DNA from: Rhodococcus erythropolis NBRC 15567
GTDB lineage: Bacteria; Actinomycetota; Actinomycetes; Mycobacteriales; Mycobacteriaceae
DNA: 64,000 nucleotides
NCBI RefSeq assembly: GCF_001552595.1
Contig: NZ_BCRM01000009.1
Span: forward strand, 1-64,000
Reading direction: 5' to 3'
Shown here piece after piece: positions 28,700-38,317 of the stretch. The position numbers were made by a program, and so were the translations under genes. Position 1 is the stretch's first letter. The number at the start of each line of letters is the position of its first letter. A model generated the notes under the pieces. That model searched no databases and was not told the DNA's origin. It was given only the letters and a program-made list of their open reading frames with translations.

Positions 28700-29761
28700 A
28701 TGCTCATTTCTCAGCGACCCACGCTGACCGAAGAGGTCATCGCTGATAACCGCTCGAAGTTCGTCATCGAGCCCCTGGAGCCAGGTTTCGGGTACACGCT
28801 CGGCAATTCGCTGCGCCGCACGCTGCTCTCGTCGATCCCCGGCGCTGCTGTCACCAGCATCCGTATCGACGGCGTTCTCCACGAGTTCACCACCGTCCCG
28901 GGAGTGAAGGAAGATGTCACCGACATCATCCTGAACCTCAAGGGCCTCGTCGTGAACTCCGAAGAGGACGAGCCGGTCACCATGTACGTCCGCAAGCAGG
29001 GCCCCGGCGCTGTTACTGCAGGCGACATCGTGCCCCCGGCAGGCGTCACCGTGAACAACCCTGATCTGCACATCGCCACCCTGAACGACAAGGGAAAGCT
29101 GGAGATCGAGCTCGTTGTCGAGCGCGGTCGTGGCTACGTCCCCGCCGTCCAGAACAAGGCGTCCGGCGCAGAGATCGGCCGTATCCCGGTCGACTCGATC
29201 TACTCGCCGGTGCTCAAGGTCACCTACAAGGTGGAGGCCACTCGCGTCGAACAGCGCACCGACTTCGATCGGCTCGTTCTCGACGTGGAAACGAAGAACT
29301 CCATCACCGCACGGGACGCGCTCGCTTCGGCGGGCAAGACCCTGGTTGAGCTCTTCGGCCTGGCCCGTGAGCTGAACGTCGAAGCAGAAGGAATCGAGAT
29401 CGGACCCTCGCCCGCCGAGGCCGATCACATCGCTTCCTTCGGACTCCCCATCGAGGATCTGGACCTCACGGTCCGCTCCTACAACTGCCTCAAGCGCGAA
29501 GGTGTTCACACCGTCGGTGAGCTTGTCGGCCGTACCGAGTCCGATCTGCTCGACATCCGCAACTTCGGACAGAAGTCCATCGACGAGGTCAAGGTCAAGC
29601 TGCATTCGCTCGGCCTGTCCCTCAAGGACAGCCCCGCATCCTTCGATCCCACCACCGTTGCCGGCTACGACGCCGCCACCGGAACGTGGAGTGACACTGA
29701 TGCCGGTTCCTTCGGCGATGCCGAAGGTACCGAGGACTACGCCGAGACCGAACAGCTGTAG
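28700..29761 (+). CDS. rpoA: RNA polymerase subunit alpha
   Basis: This 353-residue protein has an N-terminal dimerisation domain ([21 protein letters not shown]) and a C-terminal domain with the [18 protein letters not shown] and [17 protein letters not shown] helices that bind DNA and activators. An acidic tail of about 35 residues follows, normal for actinobacteria. CAGGAGGAA sits upstream of the ATG. Confidence 0.98.
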   Translation: MLISQRPTLTEEVIADNRSKFVIEPLEPGFGYTLGNSLRRTLLSSIPGAAVTSIRIDGVLHEFTTVPGVKEDVTDIILNLKGLVVNSEEDEPVTMYVRKQGPGAVTAGDIVPPAGVTVNNPDLHIATLNDKGKLEIELVVERGRGYVPAVQNKASGAEIGRIPVDSIYSPVLKVTYKVEATRVEQRTDFDRLVLDVETKNSITARDALASAGKTLVELFGLARELNVEAEGIEIGPSPAEADHIASFGLPIEDLDLTVRSYNCLKREGVHTVGELVGRTESDLLDIRNFGQKSIDEVKVKLHSLGLSLKDSPASFDPTTVAGYDAATGTWSDTDAGSFGDAEGTEDYAETEQL

Positions 29762-29790
29762 CAGCTCAGGTCCTTTACTAGGAGATCATC

Positions 29791-30348
29791 ATGCCCAAGC
29801 CCAAGAAGGGTGCCCGCTTCGGCGGGTCGGCTTCCCACCAGAAGGCGATTTTCGCCAATCTGGCTACCGCGCTCTTCGAGCACGGTCGCATCACCACCAC
29901 CGAGTCCAAGGCCAAGGCACTGCGCCCCTACGCCGAGAAGCTCGTCACGCACGCGAAGGCCGGCACGCTGGCTCACCGTCGTGAGGTGCTGAAGGTCATC
30001 CGCAACAAGGATGTCGTTCACACCCTGTTCGCCGAGATCGGCCCGTTCTACGCGGACCGTAACGGTGGATACACCCGCATCATCAAGACGATCCCCCGCA
30101 AGGGCGACAACGCTCCGATGGCAATCATCGAGCTCGTCAAGGAAAAGACCGTCACCTCCGAGGCTGACCGCGCTCGTCGCGTCAAGTCCTCGCAGGAAGC
30201 TCCCGCCGCAGAGAACGTCGTCGAGGCCGTAGAGGCCGACGCGACCGAGGCTGAGGTCGAGAACGCTGACGCAGTCGTCGAGGCCATCGAGGACGAGACC
30301 GCAACTGCGGCCGACGCTCCCGAGGCCGAAGAGGCCAAGAAGGACTAG
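29791..30348 (+). CDS. rplQ: 50S ribosomal protein L17
   Basis: L17 has 185 residues. The core, [20 protein letters not shown] to [11 protein letters not shown] near residue 118, is standard. It carries a 65-residue C-terminal tail rich in Ala, Glu and Val, an actinobacterial feature. AGGAGA precedes the ATG. It is followed by truA after six bases. Confidence 0.97.
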   Translation: MPKPKKGARFGGSASHQKAIFANLATALFEHGRITTTESKAKALRPYAEKLVTHAKAGTLAHRREVLKVIRNKDVVHTLFAEIGPFYADRNGGYTRIIKTIPRKGDNAPMAIIELVKEKTVTSEADRARRVKSSQEAPAAENVVEAVEADATEAEVENADAVVEAIEDETATAADAPEAEEAKKD

Positions 30349-30354
30349 TCTCCC

Positions 30355-31239
30355 TTGGTTTCGGCACACGCTGAATCGAACGAGCCCGCCGCCCCCATCG
30401 GGGACGGCGGGCTCGTTCGATTGCGGCTGGACATCTCCTACGACGGCACCGACTTCTCGGGCTGGGCCCGTCAAACCGATCTGCGCACCGTGTGCGGTGA
30501 GATCGAAGGCAAGTTGGGAACGGTACTACGGCAACCGGTTCAGCTGACTGTTGCCGGTCGCACGGACGCCGGCGTTCACGCCACGGGGCAGGTAGCGCAC
30601 GTCGACGTCCCGAGCGAGTTGCTCCCCGACGATCCGTCGCGACTCGTGCGCAGACTTGCACGCTTCCTGCCCAAGGACGTTCGGGTCAAACAGATCTCGG
30701 TGGTTCCGGGTGACTTCGATGCGCGCTTCTCGGCGATGCGACGCTACTACGAGTACCGGGTGACCAACGCGGCATTCGGAGTGGAACCCCTACGCGCACG
30801 CGATACGGTGTCGTACCCCAAACCACTCGATCTCGCAGCGATGCAAGAAGCGTCGAATCGGCTTCTGGGCCTGCACAACTTCGCGGCATTCTGCAAGCGT
30901 CGAGAAGGCGCTACGACGGTGCGGGAGCTGCAACGCTTCGACTGGGCGCAGGAGGGCACGGTGTTCACGGCGTACGTGAATGCCGATGCGTTCTGCTGGT
31001 CGATGGTCCGGAGTCTTGTCGGGGCAGTCCTCTCGGTCGGTGAGGGACGCCGCACCGCCGACTGGGTGGCAGGTTTGCTCGACGAAACGTCGCGGTCGAG
31101 TTCGATCCTCGTTGCGCCGGCGCACGGACTTTCGTTGGTTCGCGTGGACTACCCCGACTACTCGGAACTGGCTGCCCGCAACGCGATTACCCGTGAAACC
31201 CGCGAGATTCCGTCTTCGGGCGGGTGCTGCGGCGACTGA
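30355..31239 (+). CDS. truA: tRNA pseudouridine synthase A
   Basis: TruA isomerises U38-U40 in tRNA anticodon stems. The catalytic Asp is in [19 protein letters not shown], with [14 protein letters not shown] and [11 protein letters not shown] later. The drawn start is TTG 30355, giving 294 residues, but its first 22 codons lie on a perfect 16-bp hairpin (30376-30420) and match the family only from [15 protein letters not shown] at 30421, just after the hairpin, is a serious alternative. It is coupled to rplQ in either case. Confidence 0.93.
   Translation: MVSAHAESNEPAAPIGDGGLVRLRLDISYDGTDFSGWARQTDLRTVCGEIEGKLGTVLRQPVQLTVAGRTDAGVHATGQVAHVDVPSELLPDDPSRLVRRLARFLPKDVRVKQISVVPGDFDARFSAMRRYYEYRVTNAAFGVEPLRARDTVSYPKPLDLAAMQEASNRLLGLHNFAAFCKRREGATTVRELQRFDWAQEGTVFTAYVNADAFCWSMVRSLVGAVLSVGEGRRTADWVAGLLDETSRSSSILVAPAHGLSLVRVDYPDYSELAARNAITRETREIPSSGGCCGD
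30376..30420 (+). terminator. Strong hairpin at the rplQ-truA junction
   Basis: A perfect 16-bp GC-rich stem, TCGAACGAGCCCGCCG with its complement, plus inner CCCC/GGGG pairing. It lies 28 bases after the rplQ stop and inside the drawn truA reading frame. It could terminate the rpoA-rplQ transcript, reducing truA expression, or control truA translation. Confidence 0.6.
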
Positions 31240-31252
31240 CCGCCTCGATACA

Positions 31253-31285
31253 AAATGCCCTCCCACTCTGCGTGGGAGGGCATTT
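31253..31285. terminator. Bidirectional terminator between truA and the acyl-CoA dehydrogenase
   Basis: A perfect 14-bp stem (AAATGCCCTCCCAC with its complement) around TCTGC, flanked by A and T tracts on the two sides, between convergent genes. Confidence 0.9.
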
Positions 31286-31296
31286 CATGTAGACGA

Positions 31297-32439
31297 CTAT
31301 CCCGCCAATTGGCGCGCGATGACCAGACGCTGAATCTGATTGGTGCCCTCGAAGATCTGCGTGATCTTGGCCTCGCGCATGTAGCGCTCGACGGGGAAGT
31401 CCTGGGTGTAGCCGTACCCGCCGAACACTTGAACGGCGTCGGTGGTGACCTTCATTGCTGCGTCGGTGGCAACGAGTTTGGCGACGCTGGCGTTGCGCGA
31501 GTACGGAACTCCGGCGTCGCGGCGGCGGGCTGCATCGAGGTAAGTGGCGCGAGCGGAGTCAACTGCGGCCGCCATGTCCGCGAGCACGAATCCGAGTCCC
31601 TGGTGATCGATGATCCGCTTGCCGAATGCCTTGCGCTCCTTCGCGTAGGCGACCGCGTCGTCGAGTGCGCCCTGAGCGATTCCGACGGCAACAGCAGCGA
31701 TTCCGAGTCGGCCGGAGTCGAGCGCGCTGAAGGCGATCGGCAATCCCTGGCCGCGCTGACCGATCAACCGCTCGTCAGGGACGAAGGCGTCGTCGTAATT
31801 CGCGGATGCAGTGGGGACCGCGCGCAGTCCCATCTTCTCCTCGGGCTTGCCGAAGCTGAGGCCTTCGGTGTCCTTGTCCACCAGGAGGCAGGAGATGCCG
31901 CGAGAGCCGTCGTCACTGGTGCGGGCGAAGAGGTTGTAGAAGTCTGCCTTGCCGCCGTTGGTGATCCAGGCCTTCGAGCCGTTGATGCGGTAGCCACCGT
32001 CGGTGGCCGTCGCCTTGCACGACAATGCGGCGGCGTCGGATCCGGCCTGCGCTTCGGAAAGGCTGTATGCGCCGATGGTGTTGCCGCCCAGCATGTCCGG
32101 CAGCCAGCGGGCCTTCTGTTCGTCGGTGCCGAAGGTGAACAGTGGGAAGCACGAGAGGCTGTGCACGCTCACCGCCACTGCAACCGCTGCCCAGCGCGAG
32201 GCGATCTCTTCGAGGACTTGGAGGTACACCTCGTACGGCTGATCGCCGCCACCGAATTCCTCGGGATACGGAAGGCTCAGCAGGCCTGCCTGTCCGAGTG
32301 CGGGGAACACGCCTTCGGGATACTTCTCGGCCTTCTCGTATTCGTTGACCTTGGGCGCGAGTACCTTGTCCGCGACATCACGCGTCAGTTCGATGAGATC
32401 GCGAGCTTCTTGGCTGGGCATCAGGCGTTCGACGGGCAC
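31297..32439 (-). CDS. Acyl-CoA dehydrogenase
   Basis: This 380-residue flavoenzyme oxidises acyl-CoA to the 2-enoyl-CoA. YSLSEAQAGSDAAALSC and the FAD-binding VFGGYGYTQDFPVERYMR are family signatures, and the catalytic base is the Glu of IFEGTNQIQ near the C-terminus, as in short/medium-chain enzymes. The GTG start has AGGAG eight bases upstream. It is divergent from a TetR gene that probably controls it. Chain-length preference cannot be read. Confidence 0.93.
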   Translation of the reverse strand: MPVERLMPSQEARDLIELTRDVADKVLAPKVNEYEKAEKYPEGVFPALGQAGLLSLPYPEEFGGGDQPYEVYLQVLEEIASRWAAVAVAVSVHSLSCFPLFTFGTDEQKARWLPDMLGGNTIGAYSLSEAQAGSDAAALSCKATATDGGYRINGSKAWITNGGKADFYNLFARTSDDGSRGISCLLVDKDTEGLSFGKPEEKMGLRAVPTASANYDDAFVPDERLIGQRGQGLPIAFSALDSGRLGIAAVAVGIAQGALDDAVAYAKERKAFGKRIIDHQGLGFVLADMAAAVDSARATYLDAARRRDAGVPYSRNASVAKLVATDAAMKVTTDAVQVFGGYGYTQDFPVERYMREAKITQIFEGTNQIQRLVIARQLAG

Positions 32440-32461
32440 GGTCGGCTCCTAGCTAGGTAGT

Positions 32462-32489
32462 AGTACTGGGAACGATACTGCAGTACTGT
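32462..32489. promoter_or_regulatory. Operator candidate between acyl-CoA dehydrogenase and TetR gene
   Basis: AGTACTG and CAGTACT form an inverted repeat (32462-32487) with an internal palindrome TACTGCAGTA at 32476-32485; TACTG occurs three times in the forward direction. TACTGT (32484-32489) is also a plausible -10 box seven bases from the TetR ATG, so a bound repressor would block its own leaderless promoter. The bound protein is inferred to be the adjacent TetR. Confidence 0.55.
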
Positions 32490-32496
32490 CTTGCGT

Positions 32497-33075
32497 ATGG
32501 CAAGGCTGGTTCACAAGACGACTGCGCGCAGGGCAGAGTTGTTCGATCAATTGGTCGAACTGTTCTTGAGCGAGGGTTTCGCCCACCTCACGCTCGACGA
32601 GATCTCAGCTCGTCTGCACTGCTCCAAGAGCACCTTGTACACCGTGGCGGCCGGCAAAGAGGATCTGGTGCGGGCTGTGACGGTGCACTTCTTCCGTGCG
32701 GCGACCGATGCGGTGGAGAGTGCCGTCGCTGCCGAGTCGACACCCACTCGTCGAGTTGCGGTGTATCTCGAAGCAGTCGGTGATCAACTGACCGCGGCGT
32801 CCCGTCAATTCATGGAAGACCTGGCTGAATCGGTGTCGGCGAGTCAGGTTTACGAGAAGAACACGTCGATCGCCGCGGATCGTGTGCGAGCGCTCATCGT
32901 CGAGGGAGTGGATTCGGGCGCATTCCGGCGGGTACACGCGTCATTTGTCGCTGATGCGGCCGCAGCGACAATGGTTCGGATCCAGCAACGCGCGGTCTAT
33001 CGGGCTACCGGGTTGGACGATGCCAGCGCGTATCGGGAACTGGCCGCACTCATCACGGACGGGATCACTGCGTGA
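32497..33075 (+). CDS. TetR family transcriptional regulator
   Basis: The 192-residue protein starts at ATG 32497. The N-terminal helix-turn-helix spans LFLSEGFAHLTLDEISARLHCSKSTLYTVAAGKEDLV; the C-terminal ligand domain is divergent. Having no Shine-Dalgarno, it looks leaderless. The location opposite an acyl-CoA dehydrogenase suggests a lipid-responsive repressor of that gene and itself; the ligand, probably an acyl-CoA, is inferred. Confidence 0.88.
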   Translation: MARLVHKTTARRAELFDQLVELFLSEGFAHLTLDEISARLHCSKSTLYTVAAGKEDLVRAVTVHFFRAATDAVESAVAAESTPTRRVAVYLEAVGDQLTAASRQFMEDLAESVSASQVYEKNTSIAADRVRALIVEGVDSGAFRRVHASFVADAAAATMVRIQQRAVYRATGLDDASAYRELAALITDGITA

Positions 33076-33083
33076 CGAGTCGC

Positions 33084-33089
33084 TAGCAT
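33084..33089 (+). promoter_or_regulatory. Leaderless -10 box for the FMN reductase gene
   Basis: TAGCAT ends eight bases before the ATG at 33098 and no Shine-Dalgarno is present, as expected of a leaderless mRNA. No clear -35. Confidence 0.4.
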
Positions 33090-33097
33090 CGACGTTC

Positions 33098-33655
33098 ATG
33101 GCACCTTTGAAGGTCGAAGTCATCGTAGGTTCGGTCCGCGAGGGGCGAATAGGACGAGCAGTGGCGGATTGGTTTGTCGAGCGCGCAACCGCGAACCCGT
33201 CGTGGAACGTATCGGTGATCGATCTCAGAGAGCTGTCGTTGCCCCAGGATTTCTCGGATTCACCTGCCACGGAGGTTTTCCGCCAGCGAATCGGACGAGC
33301 CGATGCTGTTGTTGCTGTGACCTCCGAATACAACCACGGGTACCCGGCTGCCCTCAAGACCGCATTCGATTCCGTGAAACACGAGTGGCGTGCCAAGCCG
33401 ATCGGATTCGTGTCCTACGGCGGGATTTCAGGTGGTGTTCGGGCCGTCGAACAACTGAGGCAAGTAGTGGCGGAGCTGCACATGGTCTCGGTGCGTCAAA
33501 GCGTGACCATTCACCGGGTACGCAAGCAATTCGGACACGAGCCGTACGGCGTCGATTCGATTGCGATCGATGCCAGCGAGAAGATGATTCGTGAATTGCA
33601 TTGGTGGGGGAGTGGATTGCGGATGCAGCGTGCGAGTGATCCCTATCCTGGCTGA
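33098..33655 (+). CDS. NADPH-dependent FMN reductase family protein
   Basis: A 185-residue flavodoxin-like reductase from ATG 33098. The FMN phosphate-binding loop GSVREGRIGRAVADW is near the N-terminus and TSEYNHGYPAALKTAFD follows, as in SsuE/ArsH/chromate-reductase-like enzymes. It may reduce quinones or supply reduced flavin. It ends 16 bases from eccE, convergent, and is probably unrelated to it. Confidence 0.87.
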   Translation: MAPLKVEVIVGSVREGRIGRAVADWFVERATANPSWNVSVIDLRELSLPQDFSDSPATEVFRQRIGRADAVVAVTSEYNHGYPAALKTAFDSVKHEWRAKPIGFVSYGGISGGVRAVEQLRQVVAELHMVSVRQSVTIHRVRKQFGHEPYGVDSIAIDASEKMIRELHWWGSGLRMQRASDPYPG

Positions 33656-33671
33656 TCTTGGACATCCGCGA

Positions 33672-35312
33672 TCACGCCATCTGGTGAGCGTCGCCGGCTC
33701 GAGGACGGCCGATGAACGAGGTCTCGGAAGCAATGGTTACCAGAGTCAGTTCGACGCGCGTGCGGCCGGTTTCGACTGTGATCTTGTCACCGAGTGCGAA
33801 TGGCTGGACTATCGATATTTCAGGGTCGATCCGAGGCCATTGGCGTGGATGTCCGTACACGTAGATCGCGGTCACGCCGGCACGCGGCGGTAACCCCTCG
33901 ACTCCGTCGAACACGACCGTGTTGAAAGCGCCCTCGAGCCCACCACCCTGCCCGGACACGCGGAGTCGGTCAGGCACTCCCATGGAGTCGGTGAGCGCGG
34001 TCCATGCTTCCGGTCGATCGGTGTGGATGAGTACCAGTGCGCCGGTCGCGATGGCTCGAAAGATCAATTGCTGAGCCAGATAGAGTTCGCCGGCGACAAG
34101 AACGGTGTTGACGCCCGACCCCGAAATTCTGGCCGCGACACCGTGCCCGTTTCGGTCCGAGCCGATGAGCTGGCCGCACCCGGCAAGAGGTAGAGCGAGT
34201 GAGTCGAGTGTGCCCCCGTCCATGCGAATGTGCGGCGTGATGCGGTCCAGCGCGGCCAATGCGGTTGGCAGGTTGGTCAGCAATCCGTCGCGCTGGCGCC
34301 CACGTAGCGAGACCAAACCGGCCAGCGGTGCGTTCTCAGGTGGATTGCGCGTGGTGAAGCGACATGTCGCACTGACCCTCGCCTCTCCGCGTTCGCCCGT
34401 GGGGCGCAACCGAATTGTCACGGACGTCCCGACCGTTGCCACTGCCCATACTCGGGTCAGGGTCGAGTTGGTGATGAAACGGGGTTCGATTCCGTATCCG
34501 ACGTTGGACACACCAGGCAAGGGGGTACTTCGCCACGTTTCGGTGACCTCGTGGCTGGCGACTCCTCTTGTGACCTGGGCAGTGGACGACGCGATCTCCG
34601 GTGCGGTGAGGATCCGCGCCTTGCATCCCGCTGAATCGAGCACCCGGATGACACGATTGGCGGCAACAGCGATCGCGCGGCCCGCGCCCTGTTCGCCCCC
34701 GCCTCGGCGTTCGACTGCTGCACGACCCTCCAAAGCGTCGAAACGTAGTGCAAGCCAAACACTTCTGGTGGCGGTGGCTGGTAGTGGCCCGATGAGACGT
34801 TCGTAGACTTCGGTGGCCGGCGTTCCTGATGCGGCGCGGTATCCATGACTGACAATGTCGATGCCGGTGAGTGAGATGTCGTGCTGATACAGACAATTGA
34901 CCAGGGCTGCCGTGGGCAGAAGGTGGGAAGCGTCGAATGAATGGCGCCCGATCCTGGTCAGGTAGTCGCGTGGGGGAGCGATCTCGACGACAGCGACGAG
35001 TGAAGATCCGTCCACTCGGAGCCCGATCGACTGTTCGGAGGGAGTGTGAAAACTGACGATCGTGCTGCCGTCGGCGTCCTTGCGGCGCAAATAGCGAAAG
35101 TACTTGACAATCCAGGACATTACCGACCAACCGCCCACATGGAGGAGCATTGATCCGGCAACCACACAACCGATTGCCAGCGCCCAGAGCCAATCCAGCC
35201 CACTGGCCATCGCGATTCCGCCTGCACTGATTCCGAGAATCTGTGCCGACACGAATTCGTGCGTCGAAATCCTGTGTGACGACGGCCAATGCTTCAACCG
35301 CGATCGGTCCAC
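33672..35312 (-). CDS. eccE: Type VII secretion protein EccE
   Basis: A 546-residue ESX core component. The start is GTG 35312, because GGGGAGGA lies just upstream; the open frame continues back to 35447 but those codons cover the promoter region. Two hydrophobic segments sit near the N-terminus (residues about 20-65), followed by a long cytosolic domain as in EccE. EccE sits at the edge of the ESX membrane complex and contacts EccD and EccB. It is divergent from eccB. The M. tuberculosis ESX-4 locus lacks this gene. Confidence 0.88.
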   Translation of the reverse strand: MDRSRLKHWPSSHRISTHEFVSAQILGISAGGIAMASGLDWLWALAIGCVVAGSMLLHVGGWSVMSWIVKYFRYLRRKDADGSTIVSFHTPSEQSIGLRVDGSSLVAVVEIAPPRDYLTRIGRHSFDASHLLPTAALVNCLYQHDISLTGIDIVSHGYRAASGTPATEVYERLIGPLPATATRSVWLALRFDALEGRAAVERRGGGEQGAGRAIAVAANRVIRVLDSAGCKARILTAPEIASSTAQVTRGVASHEVTETWRSTPLPGVSNVGYGIEPRFITNSTLTRVWAVATVGTSVTIRLRPTGERGEARVSATCRFTTRNPPENAPLAGLVSLRGRQRDGLLTNLPTALAALDRITPHIRMDGGTLDSLALPLAGCGQLIGSDRNGHGVAARISGSGVNTVLVAGELYLAQQLIFRAIATGALVLIHTDRPEAWTALTDSMGVPDRLRVSGQGGGLEGAFNTVVFDGVEGLPPRAGVTAIYVYGHPRQWPRIDPEISIVQPFALGDKITVETGRTRVELTLVTIASETSFIGRPRAGDAHQMA

Positions 35313-35409
35313 GGTTCCTCCCCGATACCTGACCTGCGAACTACCCGAAAATTTCCGCCCCAGCCAAACTGTACTGTGTCTTCGCAAGGGGATGTAAGGC
35401 ACGGGGGGA

Positions 35410-36876
35410 ATGATGGCTGCAACACCTACCACGCGCTGGCAGGTCAATGGGTACCGATTCTTGGTCAGGCGGATGGAACATGCGCTGGTCAGACGAGACG
35501 TGCGGATGCTTCACGATCCGATGCGGTCACAGTCCCGCGCCTTCACCGTCGGAATAGTCCTCGCTGCACTGGGATTGGCGGGTTGCGCGGTACTTGCTCT
35601 GTTTCGGCCACAGGACAAGATCGGCGATGCAGAAATCGTTGTTGCAAAGGAATCTGGCGCAATGTTCGTCGCCATGGAGGGTACTTTTCGCCCTGTGCTG
35701 AACTTGGCCTCCGCCCGACTGATTCTGGGTTCGCCAGTAAAACCGGCAATAGTCAAGGCGTCTGAGGTCGAGGCGAAACCGAGGGGCGCGCTCGTCGGCA
35801 TTCCCGGCGCACCGTCCGCGCTGCCGGAATCAGCCGACCCGAGCAACGCCTTGTGGACGGTATGCGATTCCGTCGGATCCGACGGGAGAAAATCGTTGAC
35901 GACTTCGGTCCTGGTCGGCTCGTCCAATGTCGGTGAAAACACGACATATCTGACGAGGGACCGTGCATTCCTGGTGAAGTCGGGTTCCGATCACTTTCTC
36001 GTATACGACGGGAAGCGAGCGGAAATCGATGTGGACAATCCGGCGATCATGCGGGCTTTGGGGCTGGAGGGAGCACAGGCGCGACCGATCAGTGCCGGAT
36101 TTCTCAATTCGATCCCCGAAGTTCCGCGCATCGAGGCTCCGCGAATCCGCGAACTGGGATCAGCGCCCCGGTTCCCGCTACAGAACAAGACTGTCGGCTC
36201 CGTCGTTCAGGTTTCGGTGGGCGCGGACCTGCAGTACTACGTGGTGCTCGAGAACGGTATCCAGAAGGTCGGTGCGGCGCTCGCCCAACTGATCTACTTC
36301 TCGGATTCGCAGGGCGCCACCGGGATCGCGAGCGTCACCCCTGATGCCATCAGTCGTATTCCTTCGGTGAGGGAACTGACCGTCGACTCGTTGCCGCAGG
36401 TGGTTCCGGAGATCGTCGATGATCATGGCGCACCTGTCGGCTGTCTGGAATGGGCTCCCTCACCTGCAGTCGAGGGCGGCGAAAGTAGTTCTGCAACATT
36501 GAAACTCGTCGCTGGATTGCAGGTTCCGATCCCGGAGGGTGGCAAGTTGGTGTCGTTGGCGCAGGCGGACGGATCGGGCGACAATCTCGACAGCGTCCAC
36601 GTCGAACAGGGCTTCGGTGGGTTTGTTCAAGCGACCGGAATCGAGACGAACAGCACCAGGCACGACGGAGTGTTCTACGTAGCGGATACCGGTGTGAAAT
36701 ACGGAGTGCCGGACGAAACCTCTGCTCGCGCGCTCGGATTGACGCGAACGCCTGATCGTGCGCCTTGGCAGATGCTCGATCTACTTGCATCAGGTCCGGC
36801 GCTCGAGAAGAGCAATGCACTGATAGCTCACGACGGAGTCGCCCCCGATTCAACGCCGGCCGCTCCGGTGAACTGA
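35410..36876 (+). CDS. eccB: Type VII secretion protein EccB
   Basis: A 488-residue protein. The N-terminal cytosolic stretch TTRWQVNGYRFLVRRMEHAL is the EccB signature, followed by one membrane helix (about residues 45-66) and a large periplasmic domain. EccB is the main periplasmic piece of the ESX complex. GGGGGGAA precedes the ATG. It converges on mycP with 14 bases between the stops, as in the mycobacterial ESX-4 locus. Confidence 0.93.
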   Translation: MMAATPTTRWQVNGYRFLVRRMEHALVRRDVRMLHDPMRSQSRAFTVGIVLAALGLAGCAVLALFRPQDKIGDAEIVVAKESGAMFVAMEGTFRPVLNLASARLILGSPVKPAIVKASEVEAKPRGALVGIPGAPSALPESADPSNALWTVCDSVGSDGRKSLTTSVLVGSSNVGENTTYLTRDRAFLVKSGSDHFLVYDGKRAEIDVDNPAIMRALGLEGAQARPISAGFLNSIPEVPRIEAPRIRELGSAPRFPLQNKTVGSVVQVSVGADLQYYVVLENGIQKVGAALAQLIYFSDSQGATGIASVTPDAISRIPSVRELTVDSLPQVVPEIVDDHGAPVGCLEWAPSPAVEGGESSSATLKLVAGLQVPIPEGGKLVSLAQADGSGDNLDSVHVEQGFGGFVQATGIETNSTRHDGVFYVADTGVKYGVPDETSARALGLTRTPDRAPWQMLDLLASGPALEKSNALIAHDGVAPDSTPAAPVN

Positions 36877-36890
36877 ACACCGTTGACGAT

Positions 36891-38303
36891 TCAGAGATCG
36901 ACGTCCCGTCGTTCGGGAAGTCTCCGACGAATTTCTCGACGAATGGGCATCGACGCCAATAGCGTCAGTAGGGCTAGGGTGCCGACCGTTCCGGCTCCGA
37001 CGAGTGCCGCGTCGCGAGATCGGTTGTCGGGGGTCGGCGGCGTGGGTAGGGGATCGATCGTTACCGACTGATGATTGACCTTGACGCGTTCCCCCGGTGC
37101 CAATTCGCCCGTTACCGCGGCGAGTGGATCGATGACGCCGTGACCGACGTAGGGATTCCAACCCTGCGCCGGAGCGTGGGCGGTGGCTTCGATACGTTGC
37201 ATGACCTGAAGTGCAGTCAGTTCCGGGTGAACCGACCGGACCAGCGCGGCGGTTGCCGCGACATAGGGCGCAGCGAAACTGGTCCCGTTGAACGACTGTA
37301 CGGCGCCGTCGGAGCCGTAGACTCCGTTGGTCAGACCAGGCGACGTCGGGTGAAGTGAGATGATTCCGGTGCCGGGCGCCGCAACGTCGACCCATGGACC
37401 GCCGAGGCTGAAGGAGCTGGCGGTGCCATTGGGGTCGACCGACCCGACGGTGAGGACATAGTCGTCGTACCAGGCAGGACTGGCAATCGTCGTAACCGAG
37501 TTCCATGGATCGGCTTGTGGATCGAGGGGATCCGGCGGTGGATTCTGGTTCTTGCAACCTCCGGATCCGACGTTCCCTGCAGCAGCGACGACTACGGCGT
37601 TCTTCGCGATCGTGGCGTATTCGATTGCAGCGCCCAGTCGTTGGTCGTTGATCCCGTCCCCGGCAGGCTTGCAAGCGACCTCGGAGATGTTGATAACGCT
37701 TGCACCCAAGTCAGCAGCGTGACGTACGGCCAGTGCCATGGTGTCGACGTTTCCGTAGCCAGACGAATTCTCGGCTACGGCAGGGTCTTCGCGTTGGCCG
37801 GCCACCGAGAAAGCTGCACTGGACTGCCTGATCGAGATGATCTGTGCGTCCGGCGCAGCTCCGGAAAATCCGGAACCGTCGACCTGCTCGGCGGCGATGA
37901 GACCGGCGACGACTGTTCCGTGTGAGTCACAATCGTCGGTGCCGTCGGAGGTCCCGACATAGTCACCGCCGCCTTCGAGGGCCGGTAGCCGGGGATGTCT
38001 GCTGACGCCGGTGTCGATGACAGCAATTCGCTGCCCTGCCCCTCGGGTGATCGACCACACCGAATCGAATCCCAGATCCTGTTGAGAACGTGGAATATCC
38101 GCGCCGTCACCACCCGCTACGGCGGGGACGCACAGGGTTCGTTGTTCGGTGGGTTGGGGAGGCGCGGGTGGACCGTCCTCCGGCAGCATTGCAGGATCGA
38201 TGGGGGAAGGAACCGCACTCGATGCGCCACCCGCCCCGGCGAGGACTGTTAAGACAACGATCACGAGTGCGGCACAGATGTTCGTCGCGCGTCGAATCAC
38301 CAT
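36891..38303 (-). CDS. mycP: Mycosin, membrane-anchored subtilisin-like protease (MycP)
   Basis: A 470-residue serine protease. The start is ATG 38303, which yields a signal peptide (MVIRRATN and a hydrophobic core); the open frame beyond it overlaps eccD. Catalytic residues: Asp in AVIDTGVSRHP, His in DSHGTVVAGL, Ser in NGTSFAAPYVAA. A C-terminal membrane helix follows (about 430-455). Mycosins stabilise the ESX complex and process substrates. It lies 14 bases downstream of eccD. Confidence 0.94.
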   Translation of the reverse strand: MVIRRATNICAALVIVVLTVLAGAGGASSAVPSPIDPAMLPEDGPPAPPQPTEQRTLCVPAVAGGDGADIPRSQQDLGFDSVWSITRGAGQRIAVIDTGVSRHPRLPALEGGGDYVGTSDGTDDCDSHGTVVAGLIAAEQVDGSGFSGAAPDAQIISIRQSSAAFSVAGQREDPAVAENSSGYGNVDTMALAVRHAADLGASVINISEVACKPAGDGINDQRLGAAIEYATIAKNAVVVAAAGNVGSGGCKNQNPPPDPLDPQADPWNSVTTIASPAWYDDYVLTVGSVDPNGTASSFSLGGPWVDVAAPGTGIISLHPTSPGLTNGVYGSDGAVQSFNGTSFAAPYVAATAALVRSVHPELTALQVMQRIEATAHAPAQGWNPYVGHGVIDPLAAVTGELAPGERVKVNHQSVTIDPLPTPPTPDNRSRDAALVGAGTVGTLALLTLLASMPIRREIRRRLPERRDVDL

Positions 38304-38317
38304 CGAGATCCGATCGC

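Noticed and set aside
28631-29605. Minus-strand ORF opposite rpoA
   Set aside because: Shadow of rpoA; no recognisable domain.
31255-32460. Plus-strand ORF of 401 codons opposite the acyl-CoA dehydrogenase
   Set aside because: Crosses the bidirectional terminator and mirrors a complete enzyme gene; no domain found.
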